A DNA stretch of 40,680 bases, from positions 1 through 40,680 of the IMG/VR virus record IMGVR_UViG_3300013110_000211. One strand, given 5' to 3'. The stretch is from a virus. The position numbers were made by a program, and so were the translations under genes. The notes beneath the pieces were generated by a model. The model worked only from the letters and a program-made list of their open reading frames with translations, made no database searches and was not told where the DNA came from. This document shows, piece after piece, positions 32,581 through 38,713 of this stretch (the stretch's first letter is position 1; the number at the start of each line of letters is the position of its first letter).

Positions 32581-32906
32581 TATATGTACCTCGCATATAT
32601 AGAATGACCATCAAGCTCGGTCACATAATTAAAATTTAGTTTAGTAACTGTTTTCACAACGCTGCGCCTGTTTATTGCCGCTATAATCATTTTACACCAT
32701 GTTATATTTTTTCTCACCCACGCTATAAAATCAGATACTGCTTCCTTAATATGTCTAAGGGCTTTTTTGTCTGCTGCAAAATGGCAGTCTAAAGCTTCAC
32801 CCCTGCGCGCAAAAGTAAACACAACCTTGCCTTTTTTGTTCCAGCCTATCGCAGTGTGATTGTGGTCAAAAGCCGCGCCCATTAAATCACTTGGTACGTA
32901 CCACAT
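32580..32906 (-). CDS. Small protein between needle and gp7 (108 aa), GNAT-like pattern
   Basis: ATG 32906 overlaps the needle stop (TGATG) and its TAA overlaps the gp7 ATG. It corresponds to the gp14 position in P22 order. Sequence features: MWYVPSDLMGAAFDHNHTAI, then FARRGEALDCHFAADKKAL, and a C-terminal RRSVVKTVTKLNFNYVTE resembling the last helix and strand of GNAT acetyltransferase folds. No clear acetyl-CoA loop was seen. Similar small proteins sit in the same place in other short-tailed phages, possibly in assembly or injection. Confidence 0.65.
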   Translation of the reverse strand: MWYVPSDLMGAAFDHNHTAIGWNKKGKVVFTFARRGEALDCHFAADKKALRHIKEAVSDFIAWVRKNITWCKMIIAAINRRSVVKTVTKLNFNYVTELDGHSIYARYI

Positions 32907-33586
32907 CACCAAGGACTCGCATAAATAGGTAAATAACCAATAACCGCACCGCTCGAATCTAAAACCTCAACTTGTAAGGTTGTTGGTCCGCTCGGGGTGT
33001 TGGTGTTTGCTGTAGAAGTGCCGAACCTAACCTTTTCAAGGCTTGTTACTCTTGTTTCCAAGTTGCCTATATTCGTTGTGTTTGTAGATACATCAGATTG
33101 CAGTTGAGTTACATCTTGCTGAATGTCTATAACGTCATTTTCCAAGTCAGATATAGACTGTTCGTTTGTCGAAACTCTGCCTGCTAGGTTAACTAGGTCT
33201 GTTTGCAGGTTGCCTACATCCGTTTGCAAGTTTTGAACATCAGTTTGAAGTTGATCTATATCAGCCTCAGCCTGAGTCATTCTTGTTTGCAAATCTAAAA
33301 CATTAGCCTGCAATGTCGTTACGTCATTTTGCAGTTGCGTAACATCGCCCTGTAACTGTCCGACTTGACCTTGCAGTGTTTGTATCTGTCCATTAATCGC
33401 CGTTACTTGTTGATCAAGTTGCTCAACTTCATCTTTTAGCTTCTCGATGTCAGTTGTGTTTCCGTCTACCTTTTCTTTATTTTCCTTGCTTTCGTTTATT
33501 GTTTCTTCTATTCCTTTGGCTACAAATTCATCGTTAGGAAGAGCTTTTAGTAAATCATTAAGCGTTAAGTCGTAGTTATTAGCCAT
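32906..33586 (-). CDS. Tail needle, P22 gp26-like trimeric coiled coil
   Basis: 226 aa (P22 gp26 233). After an N-terminal tail segment (MANNYDLTLNDLLKALPN) almost the whole protein (about 38-180) is heptad repeats of the type LQTDVQNLQTDVGNLQTD, as in gp26 needles that plug the tail and pierce the envelope. The C-terminal 40 residues are beta-like (GPTTLQVEVLDSSGAVIGY) and could form a tip. It overlaps gp10 by 8 nt. Position after gp10 matches P22 order. Confidence 0.85.
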   Translation of the reverse strand: MANNYDLTLNDLLKALPNDEFVAKGIEETINESKENKEKVDGNTTDIEKLKDEVEQLDQQVTAINGQIQTLQGQVGQLQGDVTQLQNDVTTLQANVLDLQTRMTQAEADIDQLQTDVQNLQTDVGNLQTDLVNLAGRVSTNEQSISDLENDVIDIQQDVTQLQSDVSTNTTNIGNLETRVTSLEKVRFGTSTANTNTPSGPTTLQVEVLDSSGAVIGYLPIYASPW

Positions 33587-35012
33587 ACTTTAAAACCCCG
33601 TAACTGAATGCCATTCTAGAGCGCGATACTCCACGCATGCGAACGCTTACGAAGTCTCTAACATAACCAAGCCTACGAATTGTAAAGCGCTTGTTATACT
33701 GAGCCATGTTTGCGTAGTCTGTCCACGTCTCGCTAGATTGGTTTACACCATCATTACTTAAGCTAATTGCAACAGTTGCATCGTTATCCGTTGTAAATCC
33801 TGGTACCGTTTTAATCTCTATCTCATCAATAGAAAAGGCATCAATAGGATAAAATGGCGTGTTTAAATACCATTCTGCAAATGAGTCATAGTGAAGTGAT
33901 GCGGTTTTATCAAGATAGCCAATTCTAGATTGCGCCTTATCGCCATAAATCCACTTACCAGCATAAGCGTCAAATACACCGTGAATTGCTGTGTATGTTG
34001 TTTGGCCGTCCTTACCAGTCTTAATGATTGAGTAAGCATTATCCAGCCCAGCTTTACTTGCAATAGTTAAGTTTAGCTTTAGCGTTTCTTCTGGAAGGTG
34101 TATAAGTAAAAATTGATAACCGTCAAATTCTTGGCCTTCCAATACAGCTCCACTTAAATCAGTCTCCGTATACTTTGCTAATATCTTTTCAACTTCCCTT
34201 GTTGCTACTTTTTTAGCGCTTCCTGCTGTCAAAACATAGATACTTAGAGCCTCACCTTTGCGATTGCCTAAAGTGTAAAATGCATCGTCAATTTCGCATT
34301 TGGTATTAGGTGTTAGGGTGCCAACGTTTACAGCGCGACCACTTGAGCGCGCAAAAGCAAACGTGCCGGGCTCGCCGCCAACGCTTCTAAAAAACTCTGT
34401 AGTGTATCTATTAAAAGCAACAAAGAAATTATCAACGGTTTTTCCTAGTCCGGTTGTGCCATCTGGCGAAAACTCAGATGTTGCAAACTCGCTTGGGTCA
34501 ATTGTTGTCTCATCAACTATCGACGTGTGGTAAAGGTTTTTGCCGTCAGTTAAAACAAAGTATTGATCAATCCAAGTTATATCTATTGGTTCGCCCACGT
34601 CTTCATCTGTAATCTTCCTTAGTCCGTCATCAGGGTTATACATATACAGCTTTTTATCAGCGACTATTGCAAGGTTATTAAATGAGTAAGCCATCTTGGC
34701 GTTGTCTGTGCCTGTTATCTCACCTAGCCGCGTTACAACGCCGTCACTAGCTAGCTCTATTAAGTTTTGACCAGACACCCTGTAATGCTTTTCGAATCGG
34801 CTATTCCAAATCCCGCCACGGTCAACACCTAAAAACAACTTGCTATCTGAATCGGTAACAAACTCAGTTATCCCCGGCTCTTGACACATATAACCCTGAG
34901 ACCTAAAAACAGGTCTTTCAACTGCGTACATATTAACGGGCAAAGCATCTCGGTACTCTGTTTCTGAGCCGTGCTTATCACCCTTAATAAAATTTAAAGT
35001 TAATTCTGGCAC
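33579..35012 (-). CDS. P22 gp10-like tail hub / DNA-stabilisation protein
   Basis: 477 aa (P22 gp10 472). N-terminal pattern (YRDALPVNMYAVERPVFRSQ, then GYMCQEPGITEF) matches the gp10 family, which joins gp4 to the needle and tailspikes. Repeated blade-like strands (DITWIDQYFVLTDGKNLYH, DNFFVAFNRYTTEFFRSVGG) suggest a propeller-like fold. GTG start at 35012 with only a weak ribosome site. First gene of virion block 2. In P22 it follows gp4 directly, here it is far from it. Confidence 0.88.
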   Translation of the reverse strand: MPELTLNFIKGDKHGSETEYRDALPVNMYAVERPVFRSQGYMCQEPGITEFVTDSDSKLFLGVDRGGIWNSRFEKHYRVSGQNLIELASDGVVTRLGEITGTDNAKMAYSFNNLAIVADKKLYMYNPDDGLRKITDEDVGEPIDITWIDQYFVLTDGKNLYHTSIVDETTIDPSEFATSEFSPDGTTGLGKTVDNFFVAFNRYTTEFFRSVGGEPGTFAFARSSGRAVNVGTLTPNTKCEIDDAFYTLGNRKGEALSIYVLTAGSAKKVATREVEKILAKYTETDLSGAVLEGQEFDGYQFLLIHLPEETLKLNLTIASKAGLDNAYSIIKTGKDGQTTYTAIHGVFDAYAGKWIYGDKAQSRIGYLDKTASLHYDSFAEWYLNTPFYPIDAFSIDEIEIKTVPGFTTDNDATVAISLSNDGVNQSSETWTDYANMAQYNKRFTIRRLGYVRDFVSVRMRGVSRSRMAFSYGVLKYG

Positions 35013-35091
35013 TGGTTAGACCACTTAATCAGTTAATTTAATATATAGTCATTATAACAGCTAAGGCGAAACAATAAACAAAGGTGATTTT

Positions 35092-35340
35092 ATGAGCGAT
35101 AAGGAATATGCAGAAAGGTGTGCTAAATACAATGGCGAGGTTGACGGGTTTGCCCTATTACTTACTATTTGGGTTTTTGGTTTGGTTGTTGTAACCGCTG
35201 CGTGTGCTGCATATTTAGGTATGACTGATTGGTGGTTGACTGAGGTTTTAGGTGGCTTGTTTTTATTAACTAGTTGCTACATGGTCAAAGAAAGTATTTT
35301 AGATTATTTATTAATGTTTTGGAGAGGTGAAGATGAGTGA
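35092..35340 (+). CDS. Small membrane protein with two spans (82 aa)
   Basis: Start ATG 35092 (MSDKEYAERCAKYNGEVDG) with AAAGGTG upstream. Two hydrophobic segments (FALLLTIWVFGLVVVTAACA, about 20-42, and VLGGLFLLTSCYMV, about 52-66) and an acidic C-terminus (RGEDE) fit a small holin-like or envelope protein. First gene of the plus-strand block; overlaps the next ORF by 8 nt. Confidence 0.65.
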   Translation: MSDKEYAERCAKYNGEVDGFALLLTIWVFGLVVVTAACAAYLGMTDWWLTEVLGGLFLLTSCYMVKESILDYLLMFWRGEDE

Positions 35341-35473
35341 GCAAGAATTTCAACAAGAAGACGAGCGCTATTATATGATTGCATACATAGCAACTAGAAA
35401 GGCTGCTGAATACGGCTATGAAACAGGCTTTGAGGATAGAATGGGCCATTTTGAAGGGCTTGAACGTGGCTGA
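35333..35473 (+). CDS. Small acidic protein (46 aa)
   Basis: ATG 35333 overlaps the stop of the previous gene (ATGAGTGA) and has GAGGTGAAG upstream. It is short, acidic and helical (SEQEFQQEDERYYMIAYIAT, then GFEDRMGHFEGLERG). It is coupled to the neighbours by overlaps at both ends, which favours it being real. Function unknown. Confidence 0.5.
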   Translation: MSEQEFQQEDERYYMIAYIATRKAAEYGYETGFEDRMGHFEGLERG

Positions 35474-35714
35474 TTTTGATAGGTGCGTTTGGTTTAATAA
35501 GAAGAAAAGCCGAACCTTAAGCAGGTTAGAGGTTATATATAATTGCATTTTATCTGCTAAATCAATAAAATCAGCAATGACAATGTTGTCACAACTTAAT
35601 ATAGGAAGCCAAGACATGCCAAGCTTACCACCAAGAGATAAAGATAAACCTAAAAAGCCAACTCTTAAAACAAACAAAAAACCAAGCGCAACAAAGCCGA
35701 AGCATAAAAAATAA
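35466..35714 (+). CDS. Basic tail protein (82 aa), GTG start
   Basis: A longer in-frame ATG exists at 35418, but GTG 35466 overlaps the previous stop (GTGGCTGA) with AGGG upstream and gives a compact protein (VADFDRCVWFNKKKSRTLSR). The C-terminal third is Lys/Pro-rich and disordered (RDKDKPKKPTLKTNKKPSAT). It overlaps the next start (TAATG). Possibly nucleic-acid binding; function unknown. Confidence 0.5.
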   Translation: MADFDRCVWFNKKKSRTLSRLEVIYNCILSAKSIKSAMTMLSQLNIGSQDMPSLPPRDKDKPKKPTLKTNKKPSATKPKHKK

Positions 35715-36199
35715 TGGCATATTATTATCAATGTATAACAGGGGCGATGATATTTTTCATCGCTCTTTCATATCTGCGCTATAAGTGTGTAAATGCTATT
35801 TGCTGGCTTATTTTATTTAGCTTTTTAACATTCCATGTTATTAACTCTATAGACTTTAGCGATATGAACTGGGTTGTTATTGATTCGATAAGGGTTGCCG
35901 CTCTAATGATCGCTTGCTTGGTGTTCGGCATGAAGACAATTAAACCTATTCCGTATTTATGTTATTCTCTAGTCTTGTTCGGGTTCATTTTCACTAATGG
36001 ATTGTTTTTAATCGACCCAGCGCTAGCGCCTCAAGAGCTGTATGTGGCACTAACAATCATGGAAGTTGCTTTGTTTATTCAAGGAATGAGCGCTGTTTAT
36101 AATGCCAAGACAAAAAATGACAGTATACTTAATAGTAATAGTAACAGCTTTCGCTATAGCGTCGGGCGTTGGCTTAACCGTAGTAATAACGCTACTTAA
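35714..36199 (+). CDS. Multi-span membrane protein (161 aa)
   Basis: ATG 35714 directly overlaps the preceding stop. About four to five hydrophobic spans (MAYYYQCITGAMIFFIALS, CWLILFSFLTFHVINSI, IRVAALMIACLVFGM, YLCYSLVLFGFIFTNGLF, VALTIMEVALFIQGMSA). The C-terminal 30 residues are Asn/Ser-rich and polar. No transporter family was recognised. It lies before the holin candidate, so a role in lysis or envelope change is possible. Confidence 0.65.
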   Translation: MAYYYQCITGAMIFFIALSYLRYKCVNAICWLILFSFLTFHVINSIDFSDMNWVVIDSIRVAALMIACLVFGMKTIKPIPYLCYSLVLFGFIFTNGLFLIDPALAPQELYVALTIMEVALFIQGMSAVYNAKTKNDSILNSNSNSFRYSVGRWLNRSNNAT

Positions 36200-36245
36200 A
36201 AGGGTGCTTTATGAGCGAAATAGCAAAACTGACAGACAAGATTGA
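36117..36245 (+). CDS. Possible overlapping single-span membrane peptide (42 aa)
   Basis: In another frame, ATG 36117 opens MTVYLIVIVTAFAIASGVG followed by LTVVITLLKRVLYERN, one long hydrophobic span with a basic end. It overlaps the polar Asn/Ser-rich end of the 161-aa gene and the first 11 codons of the 107-aa gene. No good ribosome site is visible (only AAGAC). Its membrane-like composition makes a hidden holin or antiholin-type peptide possible, but chance cannot be excluded. Confidence 0.3.
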   Translation: MTVYLIVIVTAFAIASGVGLTVVITLLKRVLYERNSKTDRQD

Positions 36246-36534
36246 CAAGCTTTCTGAACTGGTTGAAAAGGTGGCTGTCGTTATAGTTAGGCAGGACGCT
36301 CACGACGAAGCTATGGACGAAGTAAAGCAAGAGGTTAAAGCCTTACAGTCTGACATATCGCAAATGAAAATTGATGTTGCGGTGGCTAAAGAGTCAGCGA
36401 GAAATCATGAAGAAATGTCTAAGCGAACTAATGATTCGATATCAGCCGCAATTAAGTGGGGTGCAGGAATTGCAGCTACTCTAATTGTTGCTGGTGTAAT
36501 TGGCACAATATCCGCACTTTCTGGAATCTCTTAA
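36211..36534 (+). CDS. Holin candidate, XhlA-like coiled coil plus membrane span (107 aa)
   Basis: ATG 36211 (MSEIAKLTDKIDKLSELVEK) after AAGGG. Residues 1-75 form a coiled coil and residues about 82-104 one hydrophobic helix (WGAGIAATLIVAGVIGTISA). This is the layout of XhlA-type holin or lysis proteins. It lies upstream of the endolysin candidate and is followed by a terminator. No other clear holin is present, so it is the best candidate. The family call is by architecture. Confidence 0.6.
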   Translation: MSEIAKLTDKIDKLSELVEKVAVVIVRQDAHDEAMDEVKQEVKALQSDISQMKIDVAVAKESARNHEEMSKRTNDSISAAIKWGAGIAATLIVAGVIGTISALSGIS

Positions 36535-36565
36535 CTTTTCCCCAAAACTAAAATGAAATGTTTTA

Positions 36566-36590
36566 GGCCGCTTTGAGCGGTTTCTTTTTG
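36566..36590 (+). terminator. Intrinsic terminator after the holin candidate
   Basis: CCGC (36568-36571) pairs with GCGG (36577-36580) around TTTGA, followed by TTTCTTTTT on the plus strand. It splits the plus block into two transcription units; TATAGT at about 36637 may begin the next. Confidence 0.7.
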
Positions 36591-36665
36591 CCTGCAATCA
36601 ACTGGTCGTACCACATAAAAAAATAAACCTGTTATAGTTTACTCATCAAATCGAGGGTAATAGTT

Positions 36666-36872
36666 ATGAAATTCATCGGATTTATAGTGGTTGCTTTAGT
36701 GGTTTTATTGAATGTTTCAACTGACGAAGCAATGAAAGCTCAAGTTGAGTATTGCGATTTAGTTGAGTTGTACGAGTCACAGGATGGTATCGAACCGCAT
36801 TTGCGGGACGGTCATCCGAATTATAATAAGGTGGACTGTGAGAGAGTTAAAAACAAGTCAGGGGTTGATTGA
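36666..36872 (+). CDS. Small secreted or membrane-anchored protein (68 aa)
   Basis: ATG 36666 with GAGGG upstream. The N-terminus (MKFIGFIVVALVVLLNVST) is a signal peptide or signal anchor. The remaining 48 residues are acidic with two cysteines (VEYCDLVELYESQDG and VDCERV). Short phage proteins of this form (hydrophobic start, then YC.MV-like motif) are common and of unknown, perhaps periplasmic, function. It overlaps the next small ORF by 35 nt. Confidence 0.6.
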   Translation: MKFIGFIVVALVVLLNVSTDEAMKAQVEYCDLVELYESQDGIEPHLRDGHPNYNKVDCERVKNKSGVD

Positions 36873-36978
36873 TTGGCTAAAGCGTTTGGGGTTGCCAGTA
36901 ACTGGCAATAGAAAAGAAGACATTCTGACAAAGAGAAAATACGATGCAGAGAAGAGGATGGACAAGGCACGAGGATGA
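36838..36978 (+). CDS. Small SAP/HeH-like protein (46 aa), GTG start
   Basis: GTG 36838 has AAGGTGG just upstream. The product (RELKTSQGLIDWLKRLGLPV, then TGNRKEDILTKRKYD) resembles the helix-extended loop-helix of SAP/HeH DNA-binding domains, with a basic end (EKRMDKARG). It overlaps the 68-aa gene and the 59-aa gene by about 35 nt each in different frames. The overlaps are large for such small genes, so it may be a chance frame. Confidence 0.4.
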   Translation: MRELKTSQGLIDWLKRLGLPVTGNRKEDILTKRKYDAEKRMDKARG

Positions 36979-37123
36979 GGCTTTAGAGTTTGGATACTGC
37001 AACCTTTACAGTTTAATTGATATTGCCACCACGTTTAACAGAAGCGTTACAGCAATAAGAAATAGAGCTAACTTTCTAGGCTTAAAAAGACCTAGAAGAA
37101 GATGCGCAACTTACAATAGATAG
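36944..37123 (+). CDS. Small Myb/SANT-like HTH protein (59 aa)
   Basis: ATG 36944 (MQRRGWTRHEDEALEFGYC). The pattern WTxxEDEALxxG, then IATTFNRSVTAIRNRANFLG and LKRP is a homeodomain-like HTH as in SANT/Myb-type phage proteins, with a basic tail (RRRCATYNR). It ends 8 nt before dUTPase, whose ribosome site overlaps its stop codon (TAGGAG). A DNA-binding regulator of the lysis or late genes is inferred. The short length makes it easy to overlook. Confidence 0.65.
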   Translation: MQRRGWTRHEDEALEFGYCNLYSLIDIATTFNRSVTAIRNRANFLGLKRPRRRCATYNR

Positions 37124-37131
37124 GAGTAAAA

Positions 37132-37611
37132 ATGATACCTAAACATCAAACAAAATACAGTGCCGGTGCTGACTTATCTGCAAATGAAACAGTGGTAATC
37201 AAACCTAACGAAATAAGGCTTGTTGGTACTGGTTGCTTTGTGCCAGAAATAAAGTCGATTGATCAGGATTTTGTTTTTATGCTTTGTAATCGCTCGAGCG
37301 TGGCATATAAGCGCGGTCTAATTGTTGCCAATGGAATAGGAGTGATTGATCAAGATTACAGCGATGAAATAAAAGTTATGTTCATTAATCTAAGTGGTGA
37401 AGATAGGGTAATACAAAAAGGTGAAAAAATAGCTCAGTTAGTGCCAATGAGATATGTACCTGGTTATTTTGATGTTGTCGAAAATGATCGAGTTGGTGGC
37501 TTTGGGTCAACTGATGAAAGCAAGGCTTTTAGCGAGTTGCTAGATCGCTCAAAGAAAGATATTGAGCAAGGCAAAACAAAAAACTTAAATGATTTTATGG
37601 ATGGGCTATGA
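37132..37611 (+). CDS. dut: dUTPase (dUTP diphosphatase)
   Basis: 159 aa from ATG 37132 with AGGAG upstream. The trimeric dUTPase motifs are complete: motif 1 SAGADLSA (10-17), motif 2 CNRSSVAYKRGL, motif 3 NGIGVIDQDYSDEI, motif 4 GEKIAQLV and motif 5 RVGGFGSTD. It hydrolyses dUTP to dUMP and keeps uracil out of phage DNA. It is followed by a 30-residue helical tail (FSELLDRSKKDIEQGKTKN). Its TGA overlaps the start of the next gene. Confidence 0.95.
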   Translation: MIPKHQTKYSAGADLSANETVVIKPNEIRLVGTGCFVPEIKSIDQDFVFMLCNRSSVAYKRGLIVANGIGVIDQDYSDEIKVMFINLSGEDRVIQKGEKIAQLVPMRYVPGYFDVVENDRVGGFGSTDESKAFSELLDRSKKDIEQGKTKNLNDFMDGL

Positions 37612-38135
37612 ACCCGCAACAATTACACGACTGCATAATTAAGCCAACGCTTGAATATATGGGTGGCAATTACAATTCAATTGAAGCTAGGTTTTTATTG
37701 CTTTGCACTGCTGCAATTGAATCTGATTGTGGTTATTACATAAAGCAAGTTAACGGGCCTGCTCTTGGCATTTGGCAAATGGAACCAGCGACACATGATG
37801 ATATATGTAATAATTGCGATTGGTTAAAAAGTGAGGTTGGCATTACAACTATGACATGCTTGGGCCTATTAACAAGTGATACCCCTTATAATTATTTGGT
37901 TGACTCGCCAAAATACGCCTGCGCAATGGCAAGGCTTAAGTACTCAATGACAGCTAAGCCATTACCAGAATATACGGGTGATGCAAATATAGACTTACGA
38001 GCTTTCTATGATTATTACGCTAAGTTTTACCATGGCGTTGATAAGGATGGGAAAGAGCTGGGAAAAAGCAATTATACAAAGTGGGCAACAGCGATTGCCA
38101 GATTAGATATTTTAAATGTTGATTTAGGAGAATAA
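37608..38135 (+). CDS. Endolysin candidate, lysozyme/transglycosylase-like
   Basis: 175 aa, ATG 37608 overlapping the dUTPase stop. The sequence AAIESDCGYYIKQVNGPALG followed by IWQMEPATHDD resembles the active-site region of phage SLT-type or lysozyme-like muramidases (E38 candidate, then a G-x-W-Q-M motif). There is no signal peptide, so it needs a holin. The following small gene may help. Assigned by motif and position; the catalytic residue is only a candidate. Confidence 0.68.
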   Translation: MNPQQLHDCIIKPTLEYMGGNYNSIEARFLLLCTAAIESDCGYYIKQVNGPALGIWQMEPATHDDICNNCDWLKSEVGITTMTCLGLLTSDTPYNYLVDSPKYACAMARLKYSMTAKPLPEYTGDANIDLRAFYDYYAKFYHGVDKDGKELGKSNYTKWATAIARLDILNVDLGE

Positions 38136-38137
38136 TT

Positions 38138-38335
38138 ATGATGAGCGTACTATTTAAGGCTGCAACAAAAGTAGCCATGAATGTGATTATGTCGATGGCT
38201 AGTGAGAAGTTTATTGAATGGCTTATGTTTTACGTTGCTGAGCATATCGTTAAGACAACCAAAACAAAGCATGATGATAAGTTTTATGCAGAAGTTGTGT
38301 CAGCATATCGAAAAGGTAAGGTAAAGAGGGGTTAA
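38138..38335 (+). CDS. Small amphipathic protein after the endolysin (65 aa)
   Basis: ATG 38138 (MMSVLFKAATKVAMNVIMSM) follows AGGAGAAT. It is a helical hydrophobic stretch (ATKVAMNVIMSMASEKFIEW, LMFYVAEHIV) and a basic end (KTTKTKHDDKFYAEVVSAYR). Similar small proteins follow lysis genes in marine phages; a lysis accessory or membrane-associated role is possible. Directly followed by a terminator. Confidence 0.62.
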   Translation: MMSVLFKAATKVAMNVIMSMASEKFIEWLMFYVAEHIVKTTKTKHDDKFYAEVVSAYRKGKVKRG

Positions 38336-38343
38336 ACCCTCTT
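38324..38343 (+). terminator. Terminator at the end of the lysis operon
   Basis: AAGAGGG (38324-38330) pairs with CCCTCTT (38337-38343) around GTTAAA; GATTTTTTG follows about 10 nt later. The stem overlaps the stop codon of the 65-aa gene. The T-run is offset, so the terminator may be weak. Confidence 0.5.
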
Positions 38344-38460
38344 ACTTCATTGATTTTTTGCCCTTGCACTGCCAGCCCCGTCGAGAGGTTTGGTTTATAG
38401 CGGCGATTAAACCCGCATCCATTAGCCGTACCAATTAGCTAACACACAAACCATAGGCAC

Positions 38461-38601
38461 AAAAAAGGCTTATTAGTACAAGCCCAGTAACTCGGGGTGG
38501 TATAGCAATGTGGAAGTATTCCCACGAAAACTAGACCTGTACTAATAAACCCTAAATTACTATACCATTAAACGGCTTCCACACCGCAAGACAAATTATA
38601 G
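38461..38601 (-). ncRNA. Candidate small structured RNA gene with three interlocked helices
   Basis: On the minus strand TATAAT (38600-38595) with TTTCAA 17 bp upstream predicts a start near 38588. GGCTT/AAGCC (38484-38480/38471-38467) followed by TTTTTT (38466-38461) is an intrinsic terminator, so the RNA would be about 130 nt. In the RNA, segments c (TGTGGAAG), b (TGGTATAG), a (TTATTAGTACA) are followed in the same order by perfect complements: c* CTTCCACA, b* CTATACCA, a* TGTACTAATAA. Segment a* overlaps the terminator stem, so pairing a-a* would compete with termination. No coding frame is present. The surrounding gap 38344-38713 also holds the GGTTTG/CAAACC stem pair near 38388/38446 and the lipoprotein promoter. 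Confidence 0.55.
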
Positions 38602-38622
38602 CAAAGCTTAGAGCATTTTGAA

Positions 38623-38673
38623 ATATGCTTATAGCTAAATCGAATTGATGAATTTTAAGATAGGGTTTACATT
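38623..38673 (+). promoter_or_regulatory. Lipoprotein promoter with recurring motif site 5
   Basis: TTGATG (38645-38650) and TACATT (38668-38673) with 17-bp spacing form a fair promoter for the lipoprotein gene. Immediately upstream ATATGCTTATAGCTAAA (38623-38639) is a member of the recurring motif set, in the same orientation as the gene. Confidence 0.5.
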
Positions 38674-38713
38674 ACAAACCAAGCAAATAAACAAATGAAA
38701 ATTGGAGATAAAG

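Noticed and set aside
35285-35731. Minus-strand frame (148 codons) in the plus block
   Set aside because: Antisense to three overlapping plus genes with clear coupling; leucine/phenylalanine/cysteine-rich shadow composition.
38344-38460. tRNA in the gap after the lysis operon
   Set aside because: No TTCGA T-loop and no cloverleaf; the stems present fit RNA leader or ncRNA structure instead.
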